A stretch of 64,000 bases of DNA from Delftia sp. PS-11. Lineage in GTDB: Bacteria; Pseudomonadota; Gammaproteobacteria; Burkholderiales; Burkholderiaceae_C. The position numbers and the translations under genes were made by a program. Positions 9,401 through 18,355 of the stretch are shown here, in pieces; the first letter of the stretch is position 1; the number at the start of each line of letters is the position of its first letter. The notes under the pieces were generated by a model. The model saw nothing but the letters and a program-made list of their open reading frames with translations, was not told the DNA's origin and made no database searches. The DNA is taken from contig NZ_JACSYA010000001.1 in NCBI RefSeq assembly GCF_029870285.1, positions 248,001-312,000 of the forward strand, written 5' to 3'.

Positions 9401-10283
9401 GCCATTGCTGCAGCAGCGACAGCTGCAGCAACTGCTTGGCATAGCGCTCGGCCTCGGCCCGGTCGCCTGCGGCACGCGCCAGGGCAATGAGACGGCGCAG
9501 CGTATCCGGATCGTTGCCCAGCAATGGCTGCTGCTCGCGTGCCAGCGCCAATGCCTGCGCAGCGCGGTTGCCCGCCTGCAGAACCTGCAGCGCCTGCCAC
9601 ATGTAGCTGCGCGACTGCTGCGGGTCATCGGCTGTCTCGCTGGCCTTGCGCAGCAGAGCGGCTGCGTCCTCGTACATCGACAGGCCCAGTGCCTGCCCGG
9701 CAGCCGCTGCATAAATGCCGGCCTGCAGGTTGGCCGCCGACTGATGCTGCGCGACCTCCTCGAAAATGGACAAAGCCAGCGCTTTGTCACCCAGCGCCAG
9801 CGCAGCAGAGGCCATGAACAGAGACTGTGCGCTGCCCATACCCTTGCGCGGAACGGCAGCCAGCGCCTGAAGCACTGGCTCGGCCGGCGGCGCAACACCG
9901 CCCAGGGCCTTGGCCTGCTCATAATCCCGGTACAGCGATTGCCAATGCTCCCAGGCTTGCGCACGGGCCCGCTCTTCAGCGCTGGGCACGGCCTGCGCGC
10001 GGGCCTGTTCCTCGGCCTTGCGCTGGGCATCGATGCGCTGCTGCTTGGCTGTCAGCAGGTTTTTCAGGTGCTCGCTGTCGGGCTCGCTCTTGAGCAGATT
10101 GGTCAGATAGCTGAGCGAAAGCTCGGAGTCATCGCGGCTGTCGGACAGCCTGCGCTCCAGATCCCGCTTGGGATACAGCATCCACAACGCACCGCCAATC
10201 AGCACTGCAAACAGCGCAATCAGCCATGCGGGAACGGTGGTCGGGCGTTCAGCGCGCACCGCATTGCGCTTGGAATTGAGCAC
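6426..10283 (-). CDS. pelB: PelB, TPR scaffold and outer-membrane export barrel
   Basis: About 1285 residues from the start chosen here. An N-terminal membrane anchor (about 17-37) is followed by a very long helical region of TPR repeats (about 60-950) and then a C-terminal beta-barrel rich in alternating aromatic strands, ending NYRLHY with a terminal aromatic residue as in outer-membrane proteins. PelB holds PelA and PelC in the periplasm and forms the exit pore for Pel. The start is uncertain. The frame is open to a TTG at 10367, but the extra 28 residues are Pro/Trp/Arg-rich and look non-coding. I prefer the GTG at 10283; another GTG lies at 10259. All of them overlap the end of pelA, and none has a strong ribosome binding site. 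Confidence 0.93.
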   Translation of the reverse strand: MLNSKRNAVRAERPTTVPAWLIALFAVLIGGALWMLYPKRDLERRLSDSRDDSELSLSYLTNLLKSEPDSEHLKNLLTAKQQRIDAQRKAEEQARAQAVPSAEERARAQAWEHWQSLYRDYEQAKALGGVAPPAEPVLQALAAVPRKGMGSAQSLFMASAALALGDKALALSIFEEVAQHQSAANLQAGIYAAAAGQALGLSMYEDAAALLRKASETADDPQQSRSYMWQALQVLQAGNRAAQALALAREQQPLLGNDPDTLRRLIALARAAGDRAEAERYAKQLLQLSLLQQWQQMQLADAGPDTGSDAAGIADDGAWALQPAVFQAQGWRMVRTADVAEPGRKPGPGLAFDDKTYLLGYEVFLENSNVEDAWRVASAAVRQSPRDMAWRERLAKVSQWSGRQQMALDSWLAIAQATGREDAWQAVMQLAPGLFDDRALIAGLRHQLERRPQDFALQQALVDAYERQANPGEAIAYLQAHGTTVQARILLAQLAERADRADIALDAWKLVLQDPAQRTPAHAMPAAVLALIRGEAALGLSWLEDAQSRIPPDMPDEGDYWRLLGDLALQQRNEALKLQAYRRLLQTPHADVRDYDELIQLLRRSDRREAAHMALQAWEQFHEIRHMSLALYLLQDLQDWVQLGLQFKRIEADPDLAVLLQREPTFFQVAGTYLQRTGQPGKAMQALERGLALDPGSVPMRQAMLWLLIDVQNASALKLLLATVEPAWAQDAAMHTALGAAYMALSRPAVALQRYLQPQRAEHEGDFLWLMLYADALEQNQQSDLAWRLRRQVWSREMARVREAQGTAPLAAHPWLTDEGLDEVQRQARNRLMLFQSKGEEELALLRELMRLDRQGGRRMHSDAAAELAIAWLQERGEYSAERGFLWQQYARGRAKPGNRPLWAEITVALAGKDVAEAGQLLERFDEALPRYDRVNAAALTGDVRLAQTAAFETQQDQPDDDPLHLALTEQLLAFSDTGGLQLRSLRMDSIVEQQQRLNWHLALDPRWSLDIAAEQLERHAQEGAPVRVLPTERGVSLRLTRKLPSSTTEFMLGRRESLGSYTPVQLSHSYQVDNRLSLQLSLGRDLPTQDTLELRMGGMKDRLAVGATYRLSRLDQVSLELAAERYRVQTGESLGSGRHAMLQYLHTYRSEAPLVQWGGFTSWHGYSQRDASPREGGDAGAPREPSPGEAQAVDYRLPRSFRYSGLQLLLNMGYAQQYSRALRPFARLALTHHSINGVGYDLGLGLATSVLGPDHLALGLGWSRSGLGITGNTRELQINYRLHY

Positions 10284-13080
10284 GGGTTTCGGTAGTTCTG
10301 AAGGAGCGGATACCCTGCGGATCCGAGGAGGAGGCCGTGTCCACGGCCATGGAACGGGACGCGCCAAGCGGGCTCAGCGAACAGCCTGGCGGCAGGAACA
10401 TGCGCAACTCCAGCGGCATGTGCCCCTGGAGCGCAAAGCGCAGGCTGCCATCGGCCTGGGGGAGCCATTGCGACAGGCGGGCATTGGCATCGACCAGATA
10501 AGGCTGCGGCATCGCCTGGCCTGCGCCGTCCGCTGGCGCGGACACAGCCAGATGGCCTACGCCCGAGGCCAGATGCAGGTAATGGCCATCCACGCCCTGG
10601 ACATATCCGGCAATGCCCTCGCTGCCAGCCAGCACAGGCACGCCCAGGGATGGCGGCATACGCAGCGTGCGCAGCCGGCCCGGTCCACGCAGGCGCCAGC
10701 CCCGGGCATCGCGGCCCACTGCGAACTCATAGAAATCCTGCACCTTGCGGATGTACTCCGAGCCATAGACTGGGTGCAGGCGCCTGGCCTGGGCCCACTG
10801 ATAGACCTTGTGCAAGGCCTTGAGGCTGGCCTGCTTGCTGGCCGTGTATGAGTGGTAATAGATATCGACAGCCTTGAGCCGGCGCGGCGCATCGGTCATC
10901 TCGAAGGTCTCGATGACGCGCTCGAAGCCGTAGAAAGGACCCTGCCAAAGGTTGGTGTAGATGTTCTCGTTGGTGATGGGGGCATAGACCTGCACATGCC
11001 CGCCCTTGACCAGTCCCCAGCTGCGCACCTTGGTCAGCGAGGGATTGCTGCGGGTGATCGAAGTGTCGCCGCCATTCATGTTCAGCAGGCCTGCTGCGTC
11101 CGCCATGGCCAGGGCCTCGGTGTTCGGGGAGGTGTTGCCTGACCACAGGAACACCTGCACGGGCTTGCCAGCAGGTGCCAGGCGTTCACGGATGTAATCG
11201 ACCGACCCCGTGATTTCGCGATGGAGGTCCATCTCGTAGCCGGGAATCTGCAGGTGCAGATCCACCTCCTTGCCCTCTTCTGAATCCTTGGGCGCTGCCG
11301 TTGCCGGATCCCAGATGAACGGGTGGCTGTAGGAATGGCTGGCGATCTCGACATGGGGCATGGCAAAGATGCGCCGGGCAACGTCTTCTAGCTGGGGAGA
11401 CCATTGCGGGTACAGCCCCTGGGGAGAAATTTCGGATTCGATGACCGAGATGGTGTGCGGAATCCGGTAGCGCTCCAGGACATCGCGGCGCAGCACTTCT
11501 CCAGCAAATGGCGCGCCAGGCAGCTCCGCACGGGAGGGGAATCCGTCGCCATCGACATGGGCCAGCAGCAGGCGGCGGCCGTTTTCAGTGGTCACATCGG
11601 GAACAGGAAAATCCGCCAGCCGCAGAGACTCACGCAGCAGCGCAAAGGGGTCGATGACCCAGCGTGGCTGGCCCGTGCCCGGCACATCGGCCACCAGATA
11701 GGGGGCGAGCACAAAACCGCCCCAGGGGGTGATGGCAGCAGAAACGAACCGGCGCTTCTTGGCATCTTCAAACGCCAGGAGCAGGCGGCTTTGAGAGGCC
11801 ATCTGCGGTGCCAGCTCCCAGCCCTCGTAATCATGGCCCGGCTCGGACGGCTGTATCTCCAGCCCCACCATGGGCGCCTGCCGGGCCTGGCGCATCGGCA
11901 GTGCCGGCAGCGTCTCCGTGCTGCGCATGCCCAGCAGCCGTGACATGGCGCGATCTTCCACGAAACCCAGCGTGTTGAGCACCAGCAGCGGCATGCCCTG
12001 CTCCACCTGGCCTGTAAGCCACTGGCGCAGTGGCCTGGCGCGCATGCCCGGCACCGCACCGCCAAACCAGCTGACCACGCCCGCATAGCGGTCGCGCGAT
12101 ACATCCTTGGGCAGCGGTTCGCGCACATCGGCATAGTCGGCGATGTAACCCATGTAGTTGAGCGGCATCTCCAGGAACCGGTGGGCCGCCACGGTATTGA
12201 TGGAGCGGTGCTCGTCGCCGTTGTACAAAATCAGCACCCGGCGGGCGACAGGCTCCACCGCGCCGACGCCCAATGTCTGCAAACCGGCGTCCGATACCCA
12301 GGCGATGAAGCCCAGCTGCTCGATGCGCCGTGCAGCCTCTCGTGCAGTGGCACGGTCATGCGGCGGCACGTAATCGATGGACAGCACCTGCAGCCCATCG
12401 CGCTCGCGGATGGTCTGCAACTGCTGCAGCAGCCATGCACGGTCCTGCTCGGGAACCTTCACATAACGCTTGAGATTGGCATCCCAGCCCTGGTACAGCG
12501 ACTCGGCCGCCACCATCTGCACCTTGTCGCGCACACGCGGCACGATCTCGAAGCCGCGGTTGAGGATCAGGCGGATGCCGGGAAAGCGCTGGTGCAGTGT
12601 CTCGATGACCCGCACCAGCCCCTCTTGCTGCGCCGTTTCGTCGTAGCGCGCAGCCAGACGGTAGGAGTCGAGCGTATCGAGGAAAAAACCCCTGTAGCCT
12701 TTGGCCCACAGCGGCGCAATCACTTCATCCGCGAAAAAGGCCGGCCACTGCGCCGGGGTCTGGTCGAGCACGACGGACTGCCAGGCGCCGTTGCGCGCCA
12801 ACTTCCACTGCGGCGGGATCTTGCCAAAGTAATCGCGCCCGGGCTGCACCTCCGCCACGGAGGCATAGGCATACAGCTCACTGCCGGGCGCCTGCTGCCG
12901 GAATTTCACAGGGTCATAGCCATGGCCCGGCTCGATCACGGCGATGTCGTACAGGCTCAGCTCGCTCAGCGAGGCCCTGCTGCCGTAGTAAACGGCCACA
13001 GCAGGCTGTGCCGCATGGACCCATGCGCTGCACAGCAGCCCTAATAGCAGCATGCAGCCGCGCAGCCAAGCCTTCAACAT
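10249..13080 (-). CDS. pelA: PelA, periplasmic Pel hydrolase and deacetylase
   Basis: 943 residues with a Sec signal peptide cut after VHA (residue 23). The N-terminal domain (about 25-290) is the GH166-type glycoside hydrolase. A middle domain of Rossmann type follows. A CE4-like deacetylase domain begins near 500. Its metal site is complete: HVDGDG gives D510 and D512, and ASHSYSHPF gives H582 and H586, at the same spacing as the D528/H600/H604 triad of P. aeruginosa PelA. PelA partly deacetylates the polymer, making it cationic, and can also cleave it. The ATG is preceded by AAGGAGAG at good spacing. It is the first gene of the seven-gene operon; the 228 bp upstream are shared with the divergent epimerase gene. 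Confidence 0.96.
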   Translation of the reverse strand: MLKAWLRGCMLLLGLLCSAWVHAAQPAVAVYYGSRASLSELSLYDIAVIEPGHGYDPVKFRQQAPGSELYAYASVAEVQPGRDYFGKIPPQWKLARNGAWQSVVLDQTPAQWPAFFADEVIAPLWAKGYRGFFLDTLDSYRLAARYDETAQQEGLVRVIETLHQRFPGIRLILNRGFEIVPRVRDKVQMVAAESLYQGWDANLKRYVKVPEQDRAWLLQQLQTIRERDGLQVLSIDYVPPHDRATAREAARRIEQLGFIAWVSDAGLQTLGVGAVEPVARRVLILYNGDEHRSINTVAAHRFLEMPLNYMGYIADYADVREPLPKDVSRDRYAGVVSWFGGAVPGMRARPLRQWLTGQVEQGMPLLVLNTLGFVEDRAMSRLLGMRSTETLPALPMRQARQAPMVGLEIQPSEPGHDYEGWELAPQMASQSRLLLAFEDAKKRRFVSAAITPWGGFVLAPYLVADVPGTGQPRWVIDPFALLRESLRLADFPVPDVTTENGRRLLLAHVDGDGFPSRAELPGAPFAGEVLRRDVLERYRIPHTISVIESEISPQGLYPQWSPQLEDVARRIFAMPHVEIASHSYSHPFIWDPATAAPKDSEEGKEVDLHLQIPGYEMDLHREITGSVDYIRERLAPAGKPVQVFLWSGNTSPNTEALAMADAAGLLNMNGGDTSITRSNPSLTKVRSWGLVKGGHVQVYAPITNENIYTNLWQGPFYGFERVIETFEMTDAPRRLKAVDIYYHSYTASKQASLKALHKVYQWAQARRLHPVYGSEYIRKVQDFYEFAVGRDARGWRLRGPGRLRTLRMPPSLGVPVLAGSEGIAGYVQGVDGHYLHLASGVGHLAVSAPADGAGQAMPQPYLVDANARLSQWLPQADGSLRFALQGHMPLELRMFLPPGCSLSPLGASRSMAVDTASSSDPQGIRSFRTTETRAQFQAQCGAR

Positions 13081-13308
13081 GCCTCTCCTTGTCTATGGGC
13101 GCAGGATGATAGCCATTTTGTATTAATCACACACAATTGCTTGAAAAATACTCACAAAGTTCACAGAAATTTGCCATTCAAACTGACAATGCATTTTCGG
13201 ACAAGCTGCACATTTCTTGATTTTTTGCGCAATGGCAGTGACTGCAGGCAGGCAAGCACCCTGGTTGTGGTGATACTCGCAAGGCAACACCACTAGCGAG
13301 AGATATCC
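13081..13308. promoter_or_regulatory. Divergent pelA / galE intergenic region
   Basis: 228 bp, clearly AT-richer than its surroundings between about 13115 and 13220, separating two genes that read away from each other. It must hold the pel promoter (minus) and the epimerase promoter (plus). A possible -10 for pelA is TAATAC, reading on the minus strand at 13120-13125, without a convincing -35. The plus-strand gene has GAGAGA as ribosome binding site just before its ATG. I could not identify a FleQ or sigma-54 type site by eye. Confidence 0.45.
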
Positions 13309-14319
13309 ATGATCCTGGTAACAGGCGGCGCAGGTTTCATCGGCTCACATACCTGCGTAGAGCTGGCCGCTGCAGGCGAGTCTTATCTGATCTACGACAA
13401 CTTCAGCAACAGCAGCACGGACGTGCTCGAACGCATGGAGCGCATCACGGGCCAGCGCCCGCTGTGCGTGGAGGGCGACGTGCGCGACCAGGCGGCGCTG
13501 GAGAGGCTGTTCGCGCAGCATCCCATCCGCGAGGTCATCCACTTCGCAGCCCTCAAGGCGGTTGGAGAGTCCGTGGCGCAGCCTTTGCGTTATTACGACC
13601 ACAACGTGGGCGGCACCATCAGCCTGCTGCAGGCAATGCGCAAGGCCGGGGCGCGCAGCATGGTGTTCTCCTCATCGGCCACCGTGTACGGCGAGCCGGC
13701 CAGCCTGCCCATCCGGGAAGACTTTGCGCTGTCGGCCACCAACCCGTATGGCCATAGCAAGCTGTGGATCGAGCAGATGCTGGCAGACCTGGACCGGTCC
13801 GAGCCGGACCAGTGGCGCATGGCCCGGCTGCGCTACTTCAACCCGGTTGGCGCGCACGAAAGCGGACTGATCGGCGAAGACCCGCGCGACATTCCCAACA
13901 ATCTCATGCCTTACATCGCGCAGGTGGCCGTAGGCCGGCGCGCGCAGCTGAGCATTTATGGCAATGACTACGCTACGCCGGACGGCACGGGCGTGCGCGA
14001 CTATATCCATGTCACCGATCTGGCGCGCGGCCATCTGGCTGCGCTGCGCCATCTGCGATCCCATACAGGGCTGCTGACCGTCAACCTGGGCACAGGACGC
14101 CCGGCATCGGTGCTGGACCTGGTCCATGCCTTCGAGCGCGCCAGTGGCCGCTCCATCCCGCGCCAGGTCGTGGCACGCCGCCCCGGCGACGTGGCGCAGT
14201 GCTGGGCAGACCCCAGCCTGGCCGAGCAGTTGCTGGGCTGGAAGGCCGAACTGGACATCGACCGCATGTGCGCGGATGCATGGCGCTGGCAAAGCACGGC
14301 CGGTGCGCTGACGCGTTGA
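13309..14319 (+). CDS. galE: UDP-hexose 4-epimerase, GalE family, probably acting on UDP-GlcNAc/UDP-GalNAc (PelX-like)
   Basis: 336 residues, full length for an extended short-chain dehydrogenase. The NAD site [10 protein letters not shown] is at 5-14. The catalytic set is S123 (in FSSSATVYG), Y147 and K151 (in YGHSK). The residue that gates substrate size, Tyr299 in E. coli GalE (PAYWADAS), is here Cys298 in AQCWADPS. Human GALE also has Cys there (AACYANPS) and accepts N-acetylated sugars, while Tyr restricts the enzyme to UDP-glucose/galactose. Sitting back to back with pelA, it is a good candidate for the UDP-GlcNAc to UDP-GalNAc epimerase of Pel synthesis, as reported for PelX. The family is certain; the substrate preference is inference. 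Confidence 0.95.
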   Translation: MILVTGGAGFIGSHTCVELAAAGESYLIYDNFSNSSTDVLERMERITGQRPLCVEGDVRDQAALERLFAQHPIREVIHFAALKAVGESVAQPLRYYDHNVGGTISLLQAMRKAGARSMVFSSSATVYGEPASLPIREDFALSATNPYGHSKLWIEQMLADLDRSEPDQWRMARLRYFNPVGAHESGLIGEDPRDIPNNLMPYIAQVAVGRRAQLSIYGNDYATPDGTGVRDYIHVTDLARGHLAALRHLRSHTGLLTVNLGTGRPASVLDLVHAFERASGRSIPRQVVARRPGDVAQCWADPSLAEQLLGWKAELDIDRMCADAWRWQSTAGALTR

Positions 14320-14396
14320 GACCCGCGGGCCGTGCGAGCCGTGCTGGCCGTGGTATCTTTTCGCACTTGTTTCACGCTTCAGCCAAGAGTCTGCCC

Positions 14397-15197
<801 letters not shown>

Positions 15198-15291
15198 TGG
15201 CAGCCGCGCCAGGGACATGCCTGGCGCCATTCCCTCACTTTCGGCGCGCTGCGGCCCTGCGGCCATAGGCATGCCACTACAGGATTTCACA

Positions 15292-15690
15292 ATGCAGGCA
15301 ACACACTGGCTGGATCAGGTCAAATGGGATGCGCAGGGCCTGGTGCCCGTGATCGCGCAGGAAAAGGACACGGGCGATGTGATGATGTTCGCCTGGATGG
15401 ACCGCGAGGCACTTGCCAAGACCGCCGAACTGGGCCGCGCCGTCTATTTCAGCCGCTCGCGCAACAAGCTCTGGTACAAGGGCGAGGAATCGGGCCATGT
15501 GCAGACCGTGCATGAAATTCGCATCGATTGCGACAACGATGTGGTTCTGCTCAAGATCACCCAGACGGGCCACGAGCCGGGCATCGCCTGCCACACCGGC
15601 CGCCACAGCTGCTTTTACAGCGTGCTGCGCGATGGCCAGTGGCAGGCCGTGGACCCGGTCTTGAAAGACCCGCAATCCATCTACCAATAA
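15292..15690 (+). CDS. hisI: HisI, phosphoribosyl-AMP cyclohydrolase
   Basis: 132 residues from ATG 15292, which has AGGA seven bases upstream; an in-frame ATG at 15271 would add seven residues and is less likely. The family motifs are [26 protein letters not shown] and the metal-binding [11 protein letters not shown] near the C-terminus. The enzyme opens the purine ring of PR-AMP in step three of histidine synthesis. It is a stand-alone HisI, with hisE as a separate gene six bases after its stop. The 94 bp between hisF and hisI contain an 8-bp hairpin (15206-15227) without a T-tract. Confidence 0.97.
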   Translation: MQATHWLDQVKWDAQGLVPVIAQEKDTGDVMMFAWMDREALAKTAELGRAVYFSRSRNKLWYKGEESGHVQTVHEIRIDCDNDVVLLKITQTGHEPGIACHTGRHSCFYSVLRDGQWQAVDPVLKDPQSIYQ

Positions 15691-15695
15691 AGTCC

Positions 15696-16064
15696 ATGCC
15701 CATGAACGACACCGCAAGCTCCCCTTCCCTGGACGCACTGGCACGCCTGGCTGCCGTCATTGAAAGCCGCAAGCCCGCCAACGGCGGCGACCCCGAAAAA
15801 AGCTATGTTGCACGCCTGCTGCACAAGGGGCCGGATGCCTTTCTCAAGAAAATCGGCGAGGAAGCGACCGAGGTCGTCATGGCCGCCAAGGATGCGGACC
15901 ATGGCGGCGATGCCGGCAAAATCCTCTACGAAGTGGCCGATCTGTGGTTTCATAGCATGATTGCCCTGGCCCACTACGGCCTGACGCCAGCCCAGGTCGT
16001 GGCCGAACTCGAGCGCCGCGAAGGCACCAGCGGCATCGAGGAAAAAGCGCTGCGCAAGGCATAG
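15696..16064 (+). CDS. hisE: HisE, phosphoribosyl-ATP pyrophosphatase
   Basis: 122 residues of the MazG-like fold. Conserved features are [29 protein letters not shown] with the metal-binding glutamates, and [16 protein letters not shown]. It hydrolyses PR-ATP to PR-AMP, the step before HisI. The gene starts 6 bp after the hisI stop, so the two are co-transcribed. Two in-frame ATGs, 15696 and 15702, are equally possible starts and differ by two residues. Confidence 0.97.
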   Translation: MPMNDTASSPSLDALARLAAVIESRKPANGGDPEKSYVARLLHKGPDAFLKKIGEEATEVVMAAKDADHGGDAGKILYEVADLWFHSMIALAHYGLTPAQVVAELERREGTSGIEEKALRKA

Positions 16065-16095
16065 ACACGCAACACGCACGAGAAAGGACCGCAGC

Positions 16096-16488
16096 GTGAA
16101 TGACGACATCATCGAAGTGCGCGCCCTTGACCACTCCCGCATCGAGGGCCTCAAGGCCTGGGGCTGGGTCAGCTACATCCTGCATCTGGTCGTGGCCGTG
16201 GCCGCCGTCGTGCCGGCAGCGCAACCCAGCATCGTGCTGCTGCTGATCGCCCTGGTCATTGATCTGGTCAAGCGCGATGATGCCGCTGGCAGCTGGCTGG
16301 CCACGCATTTCTCGTGGCGCATCCGCAGCGTGCTCTGGGCGGGCATCCTCTATCTGGTGACTGCACCGCTGTGGCTGCTGTTTCTCGTGCCGGGCTGGAT
16401 CGCCTGGACGCTGATCTCCATCTGGTTCCTCTACCGCATCGTGCGCGGCATGGTGGCGATGAACAAAAACCAGCCCGTAGCCGGCTGA
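16096..16488 (+). CDS. Small inner-membrane protein, DUF4870-like
   Basis: 130 residues starting at GTG, with AGAAAGGA upstream. Three hydrophobic segments are visible: about 24-42, 46-57 joined to a basic loop, and a long one at 78-118 that may be two helices. The stretch DDAAGSWLATHFSWRIRS resembles the loop of small DUF4870-type membrane proteins of Burkholderiales. No catalytic motif is visible and no function can be given. It lies between hisE and a patatin gene in the his-tat cluster, and the spacing (31 and 16 bp) suggests co-transcription. Confidence 0.8.
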   Translation: MNDDIIEVRALDHSRIEGLKAWGWVSYILHLVVAVAAVVPAAQPSIVLLLIALVIDLVKRDDAAGSWLATHFSWRIRSVLWAGILYLVTAPLWLLFLVPGWIAWTLISIWFLYRIVRGMVAMNKNQPVAG

Positions 16489-16504
16489 CGCAGACACCGC
16501 CACC

Positions 16505-17530
16505 ATGCACACCAGCGCCCCCCGAACGCTCAACCTGGCATTGCAAGGCGGAGGCTCCCATGGCGCACTGACCTGGGGCGTGCTCGATGCACTGCTGGAA
16601 GATGGCCGTGTCGTCATCGAAGGCATCAGCGGCACCAGTGCGGGAGCGATGAATGCCGTGGCCCTGGCACATGGCTATGCCCAGGCCGCACGCCGGGAAA
16701 ACGACCCGGCCAAGGCCCGGCGCGCAGGCGCCGGGCTGGCGCGCGCAGCACTGGCCGAACTATGGGAAGGCGTGGGCGCCATGGGCAGCCTGATGTGGGG
16801 CGTGCCGCTGCAGGGCAGCCCACTGATGGGCGTGTTCAGCCAGTTTTTCTCGCCCTACCAGACCAATCCGCTGGACATCAACCCTCTGCGCAGGCTGCTC
16901 GAACGCGTGGTGGATTTCGAGGCACTGACGCATCCGAAGATCGAAGGCGTGGTGCCCAAGGTCTTCGTCTGCGCCACCAACGTGCGCACCGGACGGGGGC
17001 GCATCTTTTCAGGGCACCAGCTCAGTGCCGATGCCGTCATGGCATCCGCCTGCCTGCCCCAGCTGTTCAAGGCCGTGGAAATCGAAGGCGAACCCTACTG
17101 GGATGGCGGTTTCTCGGGCAACCCGGCACTGTACCCGCTGATCTACGGCACAGCGTCCAGCGACATCCTGCTGGTGCAGATCAATCCCATCGAGCACAAC
17201 GACCTGCCGGACACGGCGGCCGAGATCATGGACCGCATGAACGAGGTCACCTTCAACGCCAGCCTGCTGGCCGAGCTGCGGGCCATCGCCTTCGTCACGC
17301 GCCTGCTGGAACAGGGCCGGCTGGACCCCGCACGCTACAAGAAGGTGCTGCTGCACCGCGTGGACGGCGGTGCCGTGCTGCAGGGCCATGGCGCCGCCAG
17401 CAAGACCCGCGCCGACCTGCACTTCATCCGGGAACTGTTCGAGATGGGACGTGCGCAGGGCAGGCTGTGGCTGCAGCAGCATTACAGCCACATCGGCGTC
17501 AGGCAGACGCTGCAGATCAACGACAATTGA
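16505..17530 (+). CDS. Patatin-like phospholipase
   Basis: 341 residues. The patatin catalytic features are all present: the oxyanion loop GGGSHG (15-20), the nucleophile elbow GTSAG with Ser45, and the Asp of the dyad, D200 in YWDGGFSGN. These enzymes are serine lipid acyl hydrolases. The protein has no signal peptide, so it is probably cytoplasmic or peripheral to the inner membrane. The natural lipid is unknown. It follows the membrane protein by 16 bp and precedes the HIT gene by 48 bp. Confidence 0.92.
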   Translation: MHTSAPRTLNLALQGGGSHGALTWGVLDALLEDGRVVIEGISGTSAGAMNAVALAHGYAQAARRENDPAKARRAGAGLARAALAELWEGVGAMGSLMWGVPLQGSPLMGVFSQFFSPYQTNPLDINPLRRLLERVVDFEALTHPKIEGVVPKVFVCATNVRTGRGRIFSGHQLSADAVMASACLPQLFKAVEIEGEPYWDGGFSGNPALYPLIYGTASSDILLVQINPIEHNDLPDTAAEIMDRMNEVTFNASLLAELRAIAFVTRLLEQGRLDPARYKKVLLHRVDGGAVLQGHGAASKTRADLHFIRELFEMGRAQGRLWLQQHYSHIGVRQTLQINDN

Positions 17531-17578
17531 TCACTGAACTTCACCACCGACGCCTGCTTCCGGAACGTCCCGATCGCC

Positions 17579-17941
17579 ATGCACGACCACGACCCGAACT
17601 GCCTGTTCTGCCGCATCATCGAAGGCAAGATCCCCTCGCGCAAAGTCTATGAGGACGACGAGGTCTTCGCCTTCCACGACATCCATCCTGGCGCCCCGGT
17701 CCACTTCCTCATGGTGCCCAAAAAGCATATTGCCTCGATGGCGCAGGTCCAGGCCGAGGATGCTCCGCTGCTGGGCCGCATGATGGCACTGGCGCCACGC
17801 CTGGCGGCCGAGCAGGGTTGCAATCCCTATCCCGATGGCGGCTTTCGCCTGGTGGTCAATACCGGCACCGAAGGCGGGCAGGAAGTCCACCATCTCCATA
17901 TCCATGTCATGGGCGGCCCCCGCCCCTGGGCCAAAGGCTGA
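17579..17941 (+). CDS. HIT-family nucleotide hydrolase, HinT type
   Basis: 120 residues. The N-terminal CLFCRIIEGKIPSRKVYED is typical of the HinT branch, and the histidine triad is complete as H105-L-H107-I-H109 within EVHHLHIHVMGG. HinT proteins hydrolyse adenosine phosphoramidates and acyl-adenylates as dimers in the cytoplasm. In Burkholderiales a HIT gene is commonly found between the his genes and tatA, so the position supports the call. The start ATG follows a weak ribosome binding site. Confidence 0.95.
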   Translation: MHDHDPNCLFCRIIEGKIPSRKVYEDDEVFAFHDIHPGAPVHFLMVPKKHIASMAQVQAEDAPLLGRMMALAPRLAAEQGCNPYPDGGFRLVVNTGTEGGQEVHHLHIHVMGGPRPWAKG

Positions 17942-18067
17942 AGCACTGCGCCACCGCCAGAGCTTGCGGGCGCAGGGTGGCCCGCCTCTTGCTTGAGGCA
18001 GGCAGCCGTCTGCGCAGGCCGAACGGCTTTTGTGGGGCCTTGCGAACTGCTGTCATGGCCCGGCGTC

Positions 18068-18073
18068 TAAAAT
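18068..18073 (+). promoter_or_regulatory. Possible -10 box of the tatABC promoter
   Basis: TAAAAT lies 27 bp before the tatA ATG in the 159-bp gap after the HIT gene. I see no good -35 at 16-18 bp spacing, so this is a weak call. The tatA ribosome binding site AGGAGA follows. Confidence 0.35.
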
Positions 18074-18100
18074 GATCCGCAATTCTTAGGAGAGATTCTC

Positions 18101-18334
18101 ATGGGCTCGTTATCCATCTGGCACTGGCTGATCGTGCTGGCCATCGTGGTTCTGGTGTTCGGCACCAAGAAGCTGAAGAACATCGGTTCCGACCTGGGCG
18201 GCGCCGTCAAGGGCTTCAAGGACGGCATGAAGGACGGCTCCACTGCCGACGGCACGCCTGCGCCTGGCCAGGTTGCCAATCAGGCGGCCGCCGAAAAGAC
18301 CACCATTGACGTCGAAGCCAAGCAAAAGAGCTGA
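18101..18334 (+). CDS. tatA: TatA, twin-arginine translocase pore subunit
   Basis: 77 residues. The single N-terminal membrane helix (about 5-20, [19 protein letters not shown]) ends in the conserved FGTKKL hinge, then an amphipathic helix ([15 protein letters not shown]) and a short polar tail. TatA oligomerises to let folded proteins cross the inner membrane. AGGAGA lies just upstream of the ATG. It is followed 21 bp later by tatB. A likely client encoded in this window is MsrP. Confidence 0.96.
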   Translation: MGSLSIWHWLIVLAIVVLVFGTKKLKNIGSDLGGAVKGFKDGMKDGSTADGTPAPGQVANQAAAEKTTIDVEAKQKS

Positions 18335-18355
18335 TAGCTCGGCTGCCCTGCGTTC

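Noticed and set aside
4448..10295. Long plus-strand frames opposite pelB, pelC and pelD (573, 441, 361 and 645 codons)
   Set aside because: They mirror the conserved pel genes, are rich in Gln/His/Arg/Ala, and have no recognisable domain or consistent ribosome binding site.
10284..10367. N-terminal extension of pelB to a TTG at 10367
   Set aside because: The added residues are Pro/Trp/Arg-rich, lie inside pelA and have no ribosome binding site; a GTG nearer the membrane anchor fits better.
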